A stretch of DNA of 64,000 nt from Pachyseris speciosa (GCA_016490735.1 JAEMWC010000969.1:245001-309000); one strand, 5' to 3'; shown: positions 49,086-62,009, counted from the stretch's first letter. Notes: generated by a model from the sequence alone, not told the origin. Numbers and translations: made by a program.

Positions 49086-49438
49086 TGCGTGATAAAATAG
49101 GGAAAAATATGTTCCTTTGTGTTTCCAGTGTTTTTAGCACGGAATTCGTCCATGGGAATGTCTATAATGTAATGCAGGGAAAATTGAAAAATAGAACGCA
49201 GTGCCCTATATAATCCAGCAGAGGATATGTTTTACTTTCCTTGAGGCGAAATATGCATGAATACTAAAATAAAGACGCGTGACTTGAACTTTCTCTCAGG
49301 GGATTTCATATCCATCAATCACATATTTGTACGTTTAGTAACGCACAAGCTCGCCACTTTGTGTTTTCGGCTAATTTTCCTTTTTCCTTCAATTTTGTTC
49401 TGGTATTACTATGAAATGGTTACTGACAATAAATGTTG

Positions 49439-50264
49439 TTCCTGTTGTTGAAGCATATTTTACAACATTTTAAATGATATATTCAAGTTCACTTTATTAT
49501 ATCTTAGACGTCCTAACTTTGATGCGCAAAGAAACTACGGCAGATAATTGGAACGTTCAAACTAAGCTTGCTGTGGTTAAAACAATCTTACAAACAACCT
49601 CGTCATTTTAACCCATGCAGATAATTAATGTAACTTTTCCATAAGAAAATTGCAATGAGCAAGCCGAATTTCCGCGGATATCGTTTTGCTTAACAAATAA
49701 AGAATCCTCGTCTGTGATCTGTTCTTTTGTAAAGAACGTAGGAGGCGGATTGAGGACGAAACAAGTGTAAGGTGAACACGAGAGGAAGTCGAGTGTTTTC
49801 CCTACTTCTTGAGCGCTCTATACGTTTCCTAAGTGATTCCGAAGGAAAAAATTCCTGTTGTTGAAGCATATTTTACAACATTTTAAATGATATATTCAAG
49901 TTCACTTTATTATATCTTAGACGTCCTAACTTTGATGCGCAAAGAAACTACGGCAGATAATTGGAACGTTCAAACTAAGCTTGCTGTGGTTAAAACAATC
50001 TTACAAACAACCTCGTCATTTTAACCCATGCAGATAATTAATGTAACTTTTCCATAAGAAAATTGCAATGAGCAAGCCGAATTTCCGCGGATATCGTTTT
50101 GCTTAACAAATAAAGAATCCTCGTCTGTGATCTGTTCTTTTGTAAAGAACGTAGGAGGCGGATTGAGGACGAAACAAGTGTAAGGTGAACACGAGAGGAA
50201 GTCGAGTGTTTTCCCTACTTCTTGAGCGCTCTATACGTTTCCTAAGTGATTCCGAAGGAAAAAA
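49439..50264 (+). repeat. 413-bp tandem duplication, near identical
   Basis: 49,439-49,851 is repeated at 49,852-50,264 with no difference that I noticed. The matching part of the second 3.3-kb copy (52,720-53,130) has only one unit, so this duplication is younger than the 3.3-kb one. Confidence 0.85.
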
Positions 50265-51309
50265 TTCGGAAATTGGTCGGCCAGTTTTAATTTGGGTCGA
50301 CTCGATGGCGTGAGACCGTAGCTGGCCGTGCATCTGTATTCTGATAAAGTACGCTGTTTTAATCAATCAAAGCGAGCGTTGAATCAAAACTTTATTATGA
50401 AGAATGCGGATGGCCGATGAAAACAAAAACAATAAAATAATGAAAAAAAAAAAAGAAAAAGAAATACAACTTAAATAGCGGCTAAAGCTAAGTTAATTTA
50501 TTTGCCGTCTTGTCTCGGGGATTTATCTTAATCCAAGATCTGAACACAGCGCGAGAATTAAGTTATACATTTTTAGCTGTTGTTCGAAAGAAAGCGGCTA
50601 AGATCTTTACAAACAGATTTGGAGCCACCACTTTATTGAATTGAAGTAGCTTTCTATGATTCTGCGTAATGGTATCGAGTCTTTAACCATAGAAACGCGA
50701 ACGATGACTTGTTGTTTCATACGAAATGTTGTAATCACCGTCGCTTCGTCGGCACTTGTCCTGATAAACGTAAAGATAACATATCTGCGCTAAAGAAAAC
50801 TTACTGGGTTCTTTTCCTGTAATAGGCGCTGTGAAACGCGTCTTTGGACAGGAAACATATTTTTCAGAATTTCGTCGTTCACATGTTAATGGCGAATCTC
50901 CGGTCTCTTGATAAAGACGAAGTGACGCTCACTTTTCCCTATATCTCCCTGACCATTTCATAGTAATACAAGAACAATCTTAAAGAAGAAAGGAAAATGA
51001 GGGAAAATCACAATTAGCGAGCATGTGTGTTACAAAAGGTACAAACATCTGATTGTGGAGTGAATTAATTCTGTATCAACGGAGATGGAATCCCAAGAGA
51101 GAAAGCAAAAATCACGTCTCTTTCACTAAGTAAATATGCCTCGTTTTCTTCCGGCGACAAACAATGAAAGTAAAACATATCTTCTGCTGGATTATATAGG
51201 GCAGTGAGATTTTTGGGGTTCTATTTTTCAATTTCCCATTACATTATAGACATTCCTGTTGATAAATTCCATGCTGAAAACACTATATTTCCTTAATTTT
51301 ATCGCGCAT

Positions 51310-51460
51310 TCAAAGTACCATTTCGCAAGTAGCATTTGCCAAGTAGCATTTCGTGAAGTACCTTTCGCAAAGTACCATTTCGTAAAGTACAATTTCGCAA
51401 ACTACCATTTCCTAAAGTACCATTTCTTAACGTACCATTTCGCAAAGTACCATTTCAAAC
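51310..51460 (+). repeat. 15-bp minisatellite GTACCATTTCGCAAA, copy 1
   Basis: Nine to ten variant units of AAAGTACCATTTCGC, open in one frame as a Tyr-His-Phe-rich string, but that is probably a by-product of the 15-bp period. Confidence 0.85.
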
Positions 51461-53776
51461 CAAAAAAAGAAAACTTTGACTCAAAAAAGACGTTTAGTAA
51501 ATATTTCTTAAAAAGAACTTGGACCTAGCTTGTCTCATCAGGGTTACAAAATATTTCTTTTCCAAATCCAAATTATCTGCCATTTTACATTGCCAAAGGC
51601 GTCAATTGTTTCGCGCCACCAGCCTGCTCTCCAGCGTATGCAGATTTTCTCCAAATTATGAAAACTTCTCCTCTTAACTTACAATATGACAATGTGTTTG
51701 AAAATCTTCGAAAATCGAAAAACAAATGCTCATCATACCTCACACACAAGCTTTCCGCTCTGTGACAACTCTGGGAAAATAATTTCCCTGCAAGCAGAAG
51801 TGCGTGTTAGAAAGTAGAATATGAAAAAATCGAAAATATTACAATAATATATAACTTCGATGTCATACATAATAAATCTTAATGTGTAAAATAATAAACT
51901 ATTTATATAAAAGAATGCATAATGTTTGAAACTCGTACTCTATAAAGTTAACCTGCAACCACAAAATTAATTAAACAACAGGAGCGTTTAATCCTCCTGT
52001 AACCCCTTCTGAACAAGAAGAAGCCCGTCTTAAAATTGAAGAACTGACTCAGCAGACAATAATTATTACCACAAATAATGTATTGATACCGAAGGCGAGT
52101 AGAAGGAACGTTTGGGTGCACGCTTCTTTTGTAGTGATAAAACATGCGACATTCGGTTAGTATTAATTTATAGCGGCAACAGAACTGTTGACAGAAACTT
52201 GTCACCGCATAATTAGCCACTGTCATAATTTAACAAACTTCCCGTTATTTAACAACATTGCCTGTATATTGTCTGACACAGTTGAGTTCCTTTTGGCTTC
52301 ACTTAATTTTAACATTTGAAGGCTTGTCTGTACATATTAAACAAAATCCTTAAGCCACGGTTAAAATAACTCGCCTAGTCTTACCAGCAGAAGCAAACTC
52401 CAAAAAGAAAACGTTTAGTTAATGTCTATAATGTAATGGAAAATTGAAAAATAGAACGCAAAAAATCGTAGTGCCCTATATAATCCAGCAGAGGATATGT
52501 TTTACTTTCCTTGAAGCGAAATATGCATGAATACTCAAAAAAAAGACGCGTGACTTGAGCTTGCTTTCAGGGGATTTCATAGTATCCATCAATCACATAT
52601 TTGTACGTTTAGTAACGCACAAGCTCGCCAATTAGTGTTTTCCACTCATTTTCCTATTTTTCCTCAATTTTGTTCCTGTATTACTACGAAATGGTTACAG
52701 ACGATTAATGTTGTTCCTGTTGTTGAAGCATATTTTACAACATTTTAAATGATATATTCAAGTTCACTTTATTATATCTTAGACGTCCTAACTTTGATGC
52801 GCTAAGAAACTACGGCAGGAAATTGGAACGTTCAAACTAAGCTTGCTGTGGTTAAAACAATCTTACAAACAACCTCGTCATTTTAACCCACGCAGATAAT
52901 TGATGTAACTTTTCCATAAGAAAGTTGCATTGAGCAAAAGCCGAATTTCCGTCGATATCGTTTTATTTAACAAATAAAGAATCCTCGCCTGCGATCTGTT
53001 CTTTTGTAAAGAACGTAGGAGGTGGATAGAGGACGAAAAAGTGTAGGGTAAACACGAGACGTAGTTGAGTGTTTTCCCTACTTCTTGAGTGCTCTATACG
53101 CTTCCTAAGTGATTCCGAAGGAAAAATTTCGGAAATTGGTCGGCCAGTTTTAATTTGGGTCGACTCGATGGCGTGAGACCGTAGCTGGCCGTGCATCTGT
53201 ATTCTGATAAGGTACGCTGTTTTAATCAATCAAAGCGAGCGTTGAATCAAAAATTTATTATGAAGAATGACAAGGACATGTAGCGGGCGTCTTTAAAACG
53301 CCAACCGGATACCTGCGGATGCCGGACGCGGATGGCCGATGAAAACAAAAACAATAAAATAATGAAAAAAAAAAAAAAAAAAAAAAAGAAATACAACTTA
53401 AATAGCGGCTAAAGCTAACGAAATTTCGTTCACATGTTAATGGCGAATTTCCGGTCTCTCGATAAAGACGAAGTGACGCCCACTTTTCCCTATATCTCCT
53501 TGACCATTTCATAGTAATACAAGAACAACATTAAAGAAGAAAGGAAAATGAGGGAAAATCACAATTAGCGAGCACGTGTGTTACAAAAGGTACAAACATC
53601 TGATTGTGGAGTGAATTCATTCTGTATCAACGGAGATGGAATCCCAAGAGAGAAAGCAAAAATCACGTCTCTTTCACTAAGTAAATATGCCTCGTTTTCT
53701 TCCGGCGACAAACAATAAAAGTAGAACATATCTTCTGCTGGATTATATAGGGCAGTGAGATTTTTGGGGTTCTATT

Positions 53777-53838
53777 TTGCGATTTAGACAGTTTGAATAG
53801 TTAAATTTGTCAACCATATTGGAAATTAATAAAGTTAA

Positions 53839-53878
<40 letters not shown>

Positions 53879-53880
53879 TC
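53777..53880 (+). mobile_element. Truncated retroposon with ATT tail
   Basis: About 60 bases followed by an ATT run (53,839-53,878). It interrupts a sequence that is continuous in the other duplicate at 51,225 (TTCTATTTTTCAATTTCCCATTAC). The shape, a short body plus simple tail, is that of a 5'-truncated LINE or SINE insertion. Confidence 0.65.
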
Positions 53881-53954
53881 CCATTACATTGTAGACATTC
53901 CTGTTGATAAATTCCATACTGAGAACATTATTTTACTTAATTTTATCGTGCATT

Positions 53955-54110
53955 ATAAGTGCCATTCGCAAAGTACCATTTCATAAAGTACCATTTCGTA
54001 AAGTACAACTTCCTAAAGTACTATTTCGTAAAGTACTATTTTGAAAATTACCATTTCCTAAAGTACTATTTTCCTAAAGTACCATTTTGCAAAGTACCAT
54101 TTCAAAACAA
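53955..54110 (+). repeat. 15-bp minisatellite GTACCATTTCGCAAA, copy 2
   Basis: Ten variant units, the counterpart of 51,310-51,460 in the second 3.3-kb copy; unit order differs, so the arrays evolved separately. Confidence 0.85.
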
Positions 54111-55778
54111 AAAACCGAACTTTGACTCAAAAAAGACGTTTAGTAAATATTTCTTACAAAGAACTTGGACTGTCGGAATTGTTATCGTGTGTCTACCTGA
54201 AACTTTCACCATATACCACTTTCACTAGTGTTTCGTTTAGTGCCTTTGTAGTTATCGTTTGAATTAATTTCTGGCAAGTCGTCTGCGCTTAATTTCTGAC
54301 TTGTTGCTTTATTTTCGAGAGATTAGAATCTGATTCTACACAAGCAGGCACAGGAAATGAGTTTAGCATATAATAATTTTAGCTATTTTTCACAGTTAGG
54401 GCTTAGAGTGCCAAGTACAAAACTAAAGTTGAAAGCAAATAAAGTCCTGCATGTCGCCCTCCTCCATCTTTCCACAAATTTTAATACAAATCAAATCTTA
54501 TCTGTCTATATTCTTATTGATGATAAAATTTAGCCAATCGACAGCCTTTAATTTTGACAGTTAATGTAAAAAATGTGATAGACAAGTAACTCAACTACAA
54601 CTTTCAATCGCATAGTTTAGTCGACAACATGGATCATGGATTCAAATTTTTCGTTGGTAGATAAAAACGATTTTTTAAGCCCTAAAAATGTATCGAGTTG
54701 CCTTCTAGCTTGTCTCATCAGGGTTACAAAATATTTCTTTTCCAAATCCAAATTATCTGCCATTTTACATTGCCAAAGGCGTCAATTGTTTCGCGCCACC
54801 AGCCTTCTCTCCAGCGTATGCAGATTTTCTCCAAATTATGAAAACTTCTCCACTTAACTTACAATATGACAATGTGTTTGAAAATATACGAAAATCGAAA
54901 AACAAATGCCCATCATACCTGACATACAAGCTTTCCGCTCTGTGACAACTCTCGGGAAAATAATTTCCCTGCAAGCAGAAGTGCGTGTTAGAAAGTAGAA
55001 TATGAAAAAATCGAAAATATTACAATAATATATAATTTCGATGTCATACATAATAAATCTTAATGTGTAAAATAATAAACTATTTCTATAAAAGAATGCA
55101 TAACGTTTGAAACTCGTACTTTATAAAGTTAACTTGCAACCACAAAATTAATTAAACAACAGGAGCGTTTAATCCTCCATTAACCCCGTCTGAACAACAA
55201 GAAGCCCGTCTTAAAATTGAGGAACTGAGTCAGAGACAATAATTATTACCACAAATAATGTAATGATACCGAAGGCGAGTAGAAGGAACGTTTGGGTGCA
55301 CGCTTCTTTTGTAGTGATAAAACATGCGACATTCGGTTAATATTAATTTATAGCGGCAACAGAACTGTTGACAGAAACTTGTCACCGCATAATTAGCCAC
55401 TGTCATAATTTAACAAACTTCCCGTTATTTAACCACATTGCCTGTATATAGCTGACACAGTTGAGTTCCTTTTGGCTTTACTTAATTTTAACATTTGAAG
55501 GCTTGTCTGTACATAAAAAAAATCCTAACCACGGTTAAAATAACACGCCTAGTTTTACCAGCATAAGCAAACTCCAAAAAGAAAACGTTTAATTAATACA
55601 GTGGAGTGCACCTGTTCAATTAAACAGTCCTGGTTGTCATCGGTTTCTAAAACGTTCGGTGTTTTAAAATGAACTTATTACCTTTATTTAGACGTTTGCA
55701 CAGCAAGTTTCAACTATGAGGTAGTTAAGTTGCTCAACAGTTGATACTTGTTGACTTAAGGTGATTCCTCACAAATGG

Positions 55779-55925
55779 CTAGTTTCGAATTGTGGAAGAA
55801 CAAAAGAACCCATTCGAAGTTTAGGGGAATAATTTGCATTTTCCTTTGTTGTTAAGTAAAGAAAATGCAAACTGTTCCCCTGAACTTCGACGTGGTTCTT
55901 TTGTTATTCCACAATGCAAAACTAG
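55779..55925. repeat. Foldback: 66-base arms
   Basis: 55,779-55,844 and 55,860-55,925 are reverse complements with about seven mismatches (CTAGTTTCGAATTGTGGAAG against the end of the block). The left arm is the end of the interspersed repeat also found at 1,944-2,010. Confidence 0.75.
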
Positions 55926-56085
55926 CCTAGTGCATGGCGCATCCTTACTGCGCATAATTTATAATGATGGCGTCATTTGGCGCGCGTTCGTGCGCGCACA
56001 CATTAGAAACGTGGCGTATTTGCCTAGACATTGGGTTTTTTCAGCCGAAATTTTCGCTTTGTTGTCGTGTTGCAAAGAAACGAGC

Positions 56086-56770
56086 ACGGTGACCACCCTT
56101 TTATTGGTCTTATTTACTAGTAATAGGCACACGAAAAACATAGCGTTATGAGAAAAAAAGTTTAATAGTATAAGTTGGATTATTTACACATAAATGTAGT
56201 GAAACTCTGCATTTGGAGTGTGAGAGGGGTAAGAGATGATGACGAAGTTGTCCATTATTCTTACATCATTTGCAAGATCGGGTAATTTGGGAAATCACCA
56301 TACTGACAGATTATTGCCCAGACACACATAGTCAATTAGGCTCTAGGTTTCATTACTATTCATAGTGTTTGTTACATAATAAATTATTTTTCGGTTGTTT
56401 AAGTTTCGAATATTTCTCGCTCAACTCCGTAAAAACACTCAGAATAACAGACCCCGTCTTTTTATTGCGTTTTTGTTTTCTAGAAATCCTATGCATGGAT
56501 ATCAATCGTGCGAAGTTTGGAAAAAAATAAATAAATAAAAGATATATCAACCCTGTCTTCTATGCTATCGATTTATAAAGGCATTATTCCTGATCTCTTT
56601 TTTGTCGGTGTGCACTCTCCAATGTTACGTGATATCCGCTAGTGCCATAACCGATTCTAATGAAAGTCCTTTATTAGTTTTTCCTTGTTTTTAATTGATG
56701 TGTATGTTTTCAACTTCAATGTCCCTGCACAAAAGATATAGAAGCGGACATAACTTGAATTGTACTTAGC
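56086..56770. other. Unassigned host DNA
   Basis: Short frames only; no motif recognised. Confidence 0.45.
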
Positions 56771-56900
56771 AATCTATAAAAAAAGGCGATTCCTCCTCAC
56801 AAATGGCTAAAACTCGAAACGTCTGTGCTTGAATCTGTTTAAGGTGGTCAACTCTGTTGATAATACTGAATTCATTATAACTAAAGGAAGATGGCGGATT
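56771..56900 (+). repeat. Decayed Penelope-terminus-like repeat
   Basis: CTATAAAAAAAGGCGATTCC, then GGCTAAAACTCGAAACGTCTGTGCTTGAATCT in two parts, and a purine-rich stretch AAAGGAAGATGGCGGATTCTCC, parallel to 11,071-11,240. More diverged than the copy at 57,709. Confidence 0.5.
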
Positions 56901-57655
56901 CTCCATGAAACTTCTGTTTGAGCTGTTTTAAGGGTGGACTAACTTAACTACAGACTTAGCGTTGTTGCCAAGGGATTTTTACGGATTGTATTTGTAAAAC
57001 ACGGTTTTTCGGTGTTTTTTCCACTATATTGGTGAGACGTGCGAAGAGGTGAACATGTAAAACTTATAAATTGTTATTGCGCATGCGTAACTTGTCCCAG
57101 GCTCCAACTGCGCCTTAGAGAGAAAAATCCCTAAAACTTGGAGAAAATTATATGAAGTTCCGATTTTTTTTGCCAATAGGAGATATTCCAGCTTTCTTTA
57201 CAAGCTTACGAAAGCAATTGTTGTTAACGTACATAACTGCAATGATAATGACGAAATGGTATGAATTTGCGTGCTTATGACGTCATAAATCTCACAAAAA
57301 CGCGAATTTCCAAAAATCGATACGTAGAGTTTTGCACCTTGGCGATCGTTAACCGCTGGCACCATTTTCGATATCCACAAGTGTACGCCACTCGAGTTTT
57401 AGTTTTTTTTCTGTTCTGGTCACGTGACTTACCAAATATGGCTGTGACTCGAAAATCTTGTAAACTTTTTTGATTGTAAAAACATAGCCAGACAGCTTGT
57501 CTGTGCAAGTTAGGGTTTCCAAGATATGAGGGTTGAGAACTTTCCATAGCAACAATGTTAGTTCATTTTGTAGTTAAGTTAGTCCCCCCTTAAGGTCTGT
57601 GTTTAAGTTTGGACCCAAATTGATCAGAGTTATTGCTCTACATGTTTTATCTTAA
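56901..57655. other. Unassigned host DNA
   Basis: Overlapping short frames on both strands between 57,198 and 57,555 show no known domain. GACTAACTTAACTAC near 56,938 is inverted near 57,567-57,584, suggesting a further foldback element of about 650 bp. Confidence 0.45.
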
Positions 57656-57708
57656 ATTAACCGTACAAAAAAGATAGAACCGGGCGTAACTTTAATTTTC
57701 CATAGCAG

Positions 57709-57765
57709 ACTATAAAAAGGCCATTCGCTGTCACCAAGGGCTAACGCTCGAAACGTTGGTACTTT
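57709..57765 (+). promoter_or_regulatory. TATA box plus ribozyme-like block
   Basis: CTATAAAAAGG, then GGGCTAACGCTCGAAACGTTGGTAC, split as in the copy at 11,071-11,130. The hammerhead core upstream of GGG is lost. Probably a decayed Penelope-like terminal promoter. Confidence 0.45.
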
Positions 57766-59215
57766 AATCTCTTTGCTGTGTCCATAAAGCTTCCGCTCCA
57801 GCTATTTCAAGATCCCCATTTAAGTTTTGACCCAAATTGATCAATGTGAGTGGCATAAGTACAGGCCTCATTAATCAATTCTGTGCCAGAATTCAACTGA
57901 AATGTGTCGATTATAACCGCATAAATGATCTAAAAATTAGCGTGTGTCTTGTGTTTGAGTAGCTCTATGTTGAACTTCATCGGCTGTATTAACTTTTTTT
58001 CTTGTCGATCAAATGACAACTAAGCTAAGGGTTATGGAAAGTTTCTCTCTCTTTAGAGTCCGACTTTCACAAGGTCAACTATCCCAGGGAAGCTAAGTTA
58101 AGGTAGGCAGAAGCTGATGTTACGAAAAAAAAACGAAGAGCGACTACAACCAAGCACCATTTCAAGTACAACACCACCCTCCCCCTCCCCTCCTTTTATT
58201 CCCTCTATAAACACAGTTTATTTTATACTCAGCATCCCTCAAAGTTTGTAGGACATTTTCGTAGAACATGAACAGTTTGCGTCAGCAGATGCTTATATGA
58301 ATACTGTCAACTATTTCTTGCATAGAATGATGTTATTTCGTATTTTATAGTGCACTGAAAAATAATCAATTCTGATTGGTCGAGAACAATGCAATTCATC
58401 CCAAACTGTACTTTCAGCCAACTTTCAGCCAGGGGGCGTTATTGTCGGGTTGTTACTGGAAAAAATCTCAACGTCTCCTTTACCTCGAGAAGTTAGTGTT
58501 TTTGTGACTCTTCTTTAAAAAGAGAATGGTTAACGTTTCTCGTCTATATAATGTTTTTAACGCAGATAATGTAAGTTTTTGCAAAATTGCCTGCCCCAAA
58601 TGTCGCCGATTAATCCTTTACCTTACTGATTTCAACTAAATTGTGTGTTGGGTATGAGTTGTTCTTTATCGGAGTTGGGTGGGGTAAATAGGCCTAGTAG
58701 GGGACATTAGATCCAAGTGTCTGTTTACGTACTATTGGCAAACTTGTAAATAAATAAATAAATACCCCGTTGGGTAACTATTAAATCGCCATGGTAACAG
58801 TGAGTGAACACAGCCAAACCAGGTAAATTTGAGATTTTTGTACGGATAAAATAAGGTGAAAGAGACAGAAACTGAAGCTGCGGTGCTGTGGAATGATCTT
58901 TTTTTGGTGTAATTTCCGTAGCGTTCCTTTTAACCAACATAAAACCGGATTTTGTGATCGAATATTAGATTTCCCGTTCAATTTATGGCGAAACCAATCT
59001 TGGATTGCAATCTAAACAATCCACTTCCGAACGTGAATCGTTTGGATTGGCCACTGAAACTGGTTTCAGATTTTTGTTCCATCTGAGCGATTTGGGTGCG
59101 GATGATGAAAAAGGGGAGAAACATATGTGACATGTTATTCATCTAAAATTACCATGGGCTGCATCCCTAACACAAGGATTTCGAAATAACGCGTGCTCTG
59201 ATTGGTTAAAAAAGC

Positions 59216-59407
59216 ATGCTTTATGGGACTACAGGTGCACGGTCAGCTCTCGTCTCGACCCAAATAAAAACTTTCCGGATCTTTCCCTCGGTTTTTTGTT
59301 TTGACTCAGACGTCTTGTACGACCTAGAAAACGAGTATGATAACGAGCTGTTAACCTCAATGGATTTGGAAGATGCTTCTGCGAGTATACCACAAATAAC
59401 AGCATGA
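59216..59407 (+). pseudogene. Conserved coding remnant, second copy
   Basis: The frame ends FDSDVLYDLENEYDNELLTS, then MDLEDAS and ITA with TGA. It differs from the copy at 14,204-14,344 by an in-frame four-codon insertion and substitutions, and keeps the frame at the end. Family unknown. Confidence 0.35.
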
Positions 59408-59859
59408 TATTAAAGGAGCTAGGTCGCAGTCTTTGGATTTTCAAAAGTTTAGCCTCAATTTTTCAAAAAGGTCATTTATATTCCGTTTCAATCTTCTCCA
59501 TCCTTCACCATCCTGGCCATATTTGCATTTATTCTTGTCTCTTTGGGGTTTATCTTCCCTGACAAAGTGTTATTTCACTGTTTCCAACAGCGTTTAAACT
59601 GAATACCCTTTTTTTTATCTCAGACTCTAAGAATGACCCAAAATATCGTGACCAAACTCCTTTAATATCACGGGTGTTTTTGGCTGATATTGTCCGAGTC
59701 GCGCAGCGACGAGAGCAATTTCAGCAACGTCTGGAAACAAAAGTGATATGAACCCTTTATTCTAAAAGGGTTAGATACAATTACATGTTAAAAACATAAG
59801 GGTAAACTTTTCTTAACACTGCCGAGGCACGTCGGAAAACAGTCAGCCAAGCGAAGTCT

Positions 59860-59929
59860 GTCCAGTCCAGTCTGTCCAGTCTGGTAAAGTCCCCCGACCA
59901 GTGTTGTAAAGCGCCTAGAACAGCTAGTG

Positions 59930-59981
<52 letters not shown>
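59860..59981 (+). mobile_element. Truncated LINE 3' end with ATT tail
   Basis: TGTTGTAAAGCGCCTAGAACAG followed in two steps by an ATT run (59,932-59,980). It interrupts sequence that is continuous in the paralogue near 14,640 (GGCGGAGAACAAACACTCGTT). The GTAAAGCGCCTAGA phrase is typical of CR1/L2-type LINE and SINE tails as I recall. Confidence 0.65.
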
Positions 59982-59982
<1 letters not shown>

Positions 59983-60330
59983 AACACTCGTTCCCTCGCA
60001 AGCGAAACAAAGAAATAATTCAACTACTATTTGATTTGTATCCAAAACGAGTGTAGATGATTATTATTTATATCCACTCGAGAGATAAATACGAGTTTAA
60101 GTCCTGAACAAAATAAACAAAGATTAAACCAAATGTTCAATGCTTCAATTTATTTAATTCACCAGTGCTGTAGAGCGAGGTTTATGCCACTTGAAAATAC
60201 ACATCCACTGAAAAAAGGCGGTGTGTCGAAACGGTTTACACCAAGTTTGGGCCACTCGTTCCTCTCACTAATTGTGAACTGTTCTGTGAACCTCTTTGTG
60301 AGCTCCACGATGTCATGGTAAAGTGAAACC

Positions 60331-61270
60331 CTTAAGAGTGAATGTCAGTAAAAATCGAAGAAAATCGCAAAAATGTGGCCACGGTCAAAAAAATCGATTT
60401 CGCTCATACTTTGTCAGTTTGAAGGCTTAGGGAAGAAAGTGAAGGATATAAGGTTAATTTTTTGAAATATTCGATATAATGGCAGAAAGACACGAAAAAC
60501 GGTCATCCTACCGGAAGCTCCGATTTCACTTCGCGAGAACTCGAAATTTTACACTTTTCATCTTCTCGCTACACAGACGTTTACGTAGCTATGAATCTTT
60601 CTTTACCATTATTGAATACATTAATCCTTCTTGTGTCAAAATATAGCAAGTTTTAAAATATATGCTCATTTTTGAGTAAATTGAGCACCGATTAACTAGA
60701 CACACGTTTCTCATTTACCCAAAAGTCTAAAATAATCCAAATTCAGCGGGTTAAAAAGCTGACCGGTAGTGCCTCAAATCCTCTGATATATTAACCAAAG
60801 ACAATTCAGTCATTGGTTTTCATGTTTATGCTTTCAAATCTTTAGGATCTAGTAGCGCTTTTGCACGAACGCCGCTCAAAGTTCGATAAAATTACAATGC
60901 AGCGCCTTTTAAAATCTACAACTTAACACAACAACCGAGAAGAAAGTAAATTAAATCCTCGGCCAAAGTTTGTACCTTAAAAATAAGGAGGTTCAATATT
61001 TTTAACGCTTTGACACGTTTTAAAAAAATATGTTGATGTTAAATATTGTCTACGCAGGTTTGCAAACTAAAAAACATGAAGAAACACCAAAACTGAAATT
61101 ATCTCACGCGTTCCATAACCTGTTAATTGGTTAACAAACAGATGTTTACATCGATACTTCACAAATTAATGTGATCAAGTAAGCTGAAGCCACTCAAAAG
61201 GCACTAAGGCCACATGGTAGCGGGCATTACCCTTAAATCTACCAAAGCAAAGATTGAGCCCAAGCATAAG
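60331..61270. other. Unassigned host DNA
   Basis: AT-rich, no frame of note, no repeat partner noticed. Confidence 0.5.
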
Positions 61271-61274
61271 CATT

Positions 61275-61455
61275 AACTCTCGGAGAACTATTGACAGCTG
61301 TTTCCGCCTTTTAGGCCTCGTCAGCATGGCTTAGCTAATGCTCAGGCTCAAGTACCCACATATTGATATGTGGGTACTTGAGCCTGAGCATTAGGTATGC
61401 CATGCTGACGAGGCCTAACAAGGCGGAAACAGCTGTCAATAGTTCTCCGAGAGTT
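61275..61455. repeat. Palindrome with about 88-base arms
   Basis: Arms 61,275-61,362 and 61,367-61,455 are reverse complements with a few differences around a 4-base loop (TTGA). Contains GACGAGGCCT and CTCAAGTACCCACATA. Likely a foldback element or an inverted pair of element ends. Confidence 0.8.
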
Positions 61456-62009
61456 TTATTCCACCGATCTAACAAAAACAGAGTGACGCACTCGACTGAG
61501 TACACACGAGTGACGTCACGACTATTCAATATAACCCAGGACCTTGCCTAGAATTTTAGTGAAAAAGGCCCAACTTCCAACTTCCTGCTACTTGAAGTAA
61601 ATTATTTTCCCCTCAAAATATTTCTTAAAACACCAGTTTTTACATTGGAGAAAATAAATAGCTTTGAAATTTCGACTCATGTGCACTTTAAAATAGGCTT
61701 GATTTCCGCCGCTCACTCAAGTCCGGGAAACACACTGTTCGGCTTTTCTCAAAGCGTTTAGGACGGCTTTGGGCTGCATTCCATGGTACTGATACTGCAT
61801 TGAGAGCTGTGCTGATGTCGTGAACCCGGTAGAACGTGATTGATTCGTTCCCGGGATCTCTCTTCCTCGTTGCGGCTGGTCACGTGTCCATGGGTACAAA
61901 TCAAATCCCCACAGAGGGTGGGTCCTCGACTTAGTGGAGACAAAGTTTCACTCTCCCGCCCCTCCCTTCAATCTTCATTTTTTTCTGAAAACAGCAAAAA
62001 TTTAGTGGA
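61456..62009. other. Unassigned host DNA with SINE-like phrases
   Basis: GGCTGGTCACGTG occurs near 61,875 and a related CTGGTCACGTGT form, inverted, near 62,010-62,025, suggesting pieces of one repeat family in opposite directions. Confidence 0.4.

Larger units (their letters stand above)
49100..55700 (+). repeat. 3.3-kb tandem segmental duplication
   Basis: Blocks in 49,145-52,425 recur in order and orientation in 52,426-55,600: 49,145-49,440 with 52,430-52,720; 49,440-50,400 with 52,720-53,270; 50,400-50,480 with 53,330-53,420; 50,880-51,230 with 53,430-53,770; 51,230-51,530 with 53,880-54,150; 51,520-52,420 with 54,700-55,590. Copies differ by substitutions and by insertions in one copy. 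No gene recognised inside. Confidence 0.8.
57660..60330. repeat. Second copy of the old host repeat block, with the unoccupied Polinton site
   Basis: Aligns in order with 11,030-11,830 and 12,610-14,767, then, beyond CACATC at 60,200-60,205, with 34,485-34,620. It therefore shows what the target looked like before the Polinton entered the other copy. Confidence 0.8.

Noticed and set aside
51259..51528. Tyr-His-Phe-rich repeat protein (also 53,959-54,228)
   Set aside because: The 15-bp minisatellite period keeps any frame open; there is no start context, and the two copies differ in unit order.
61335..61551. Overlapping frames on both strands
   Set aside because: They cross the 181-bp palindrome and owe their openness to it.
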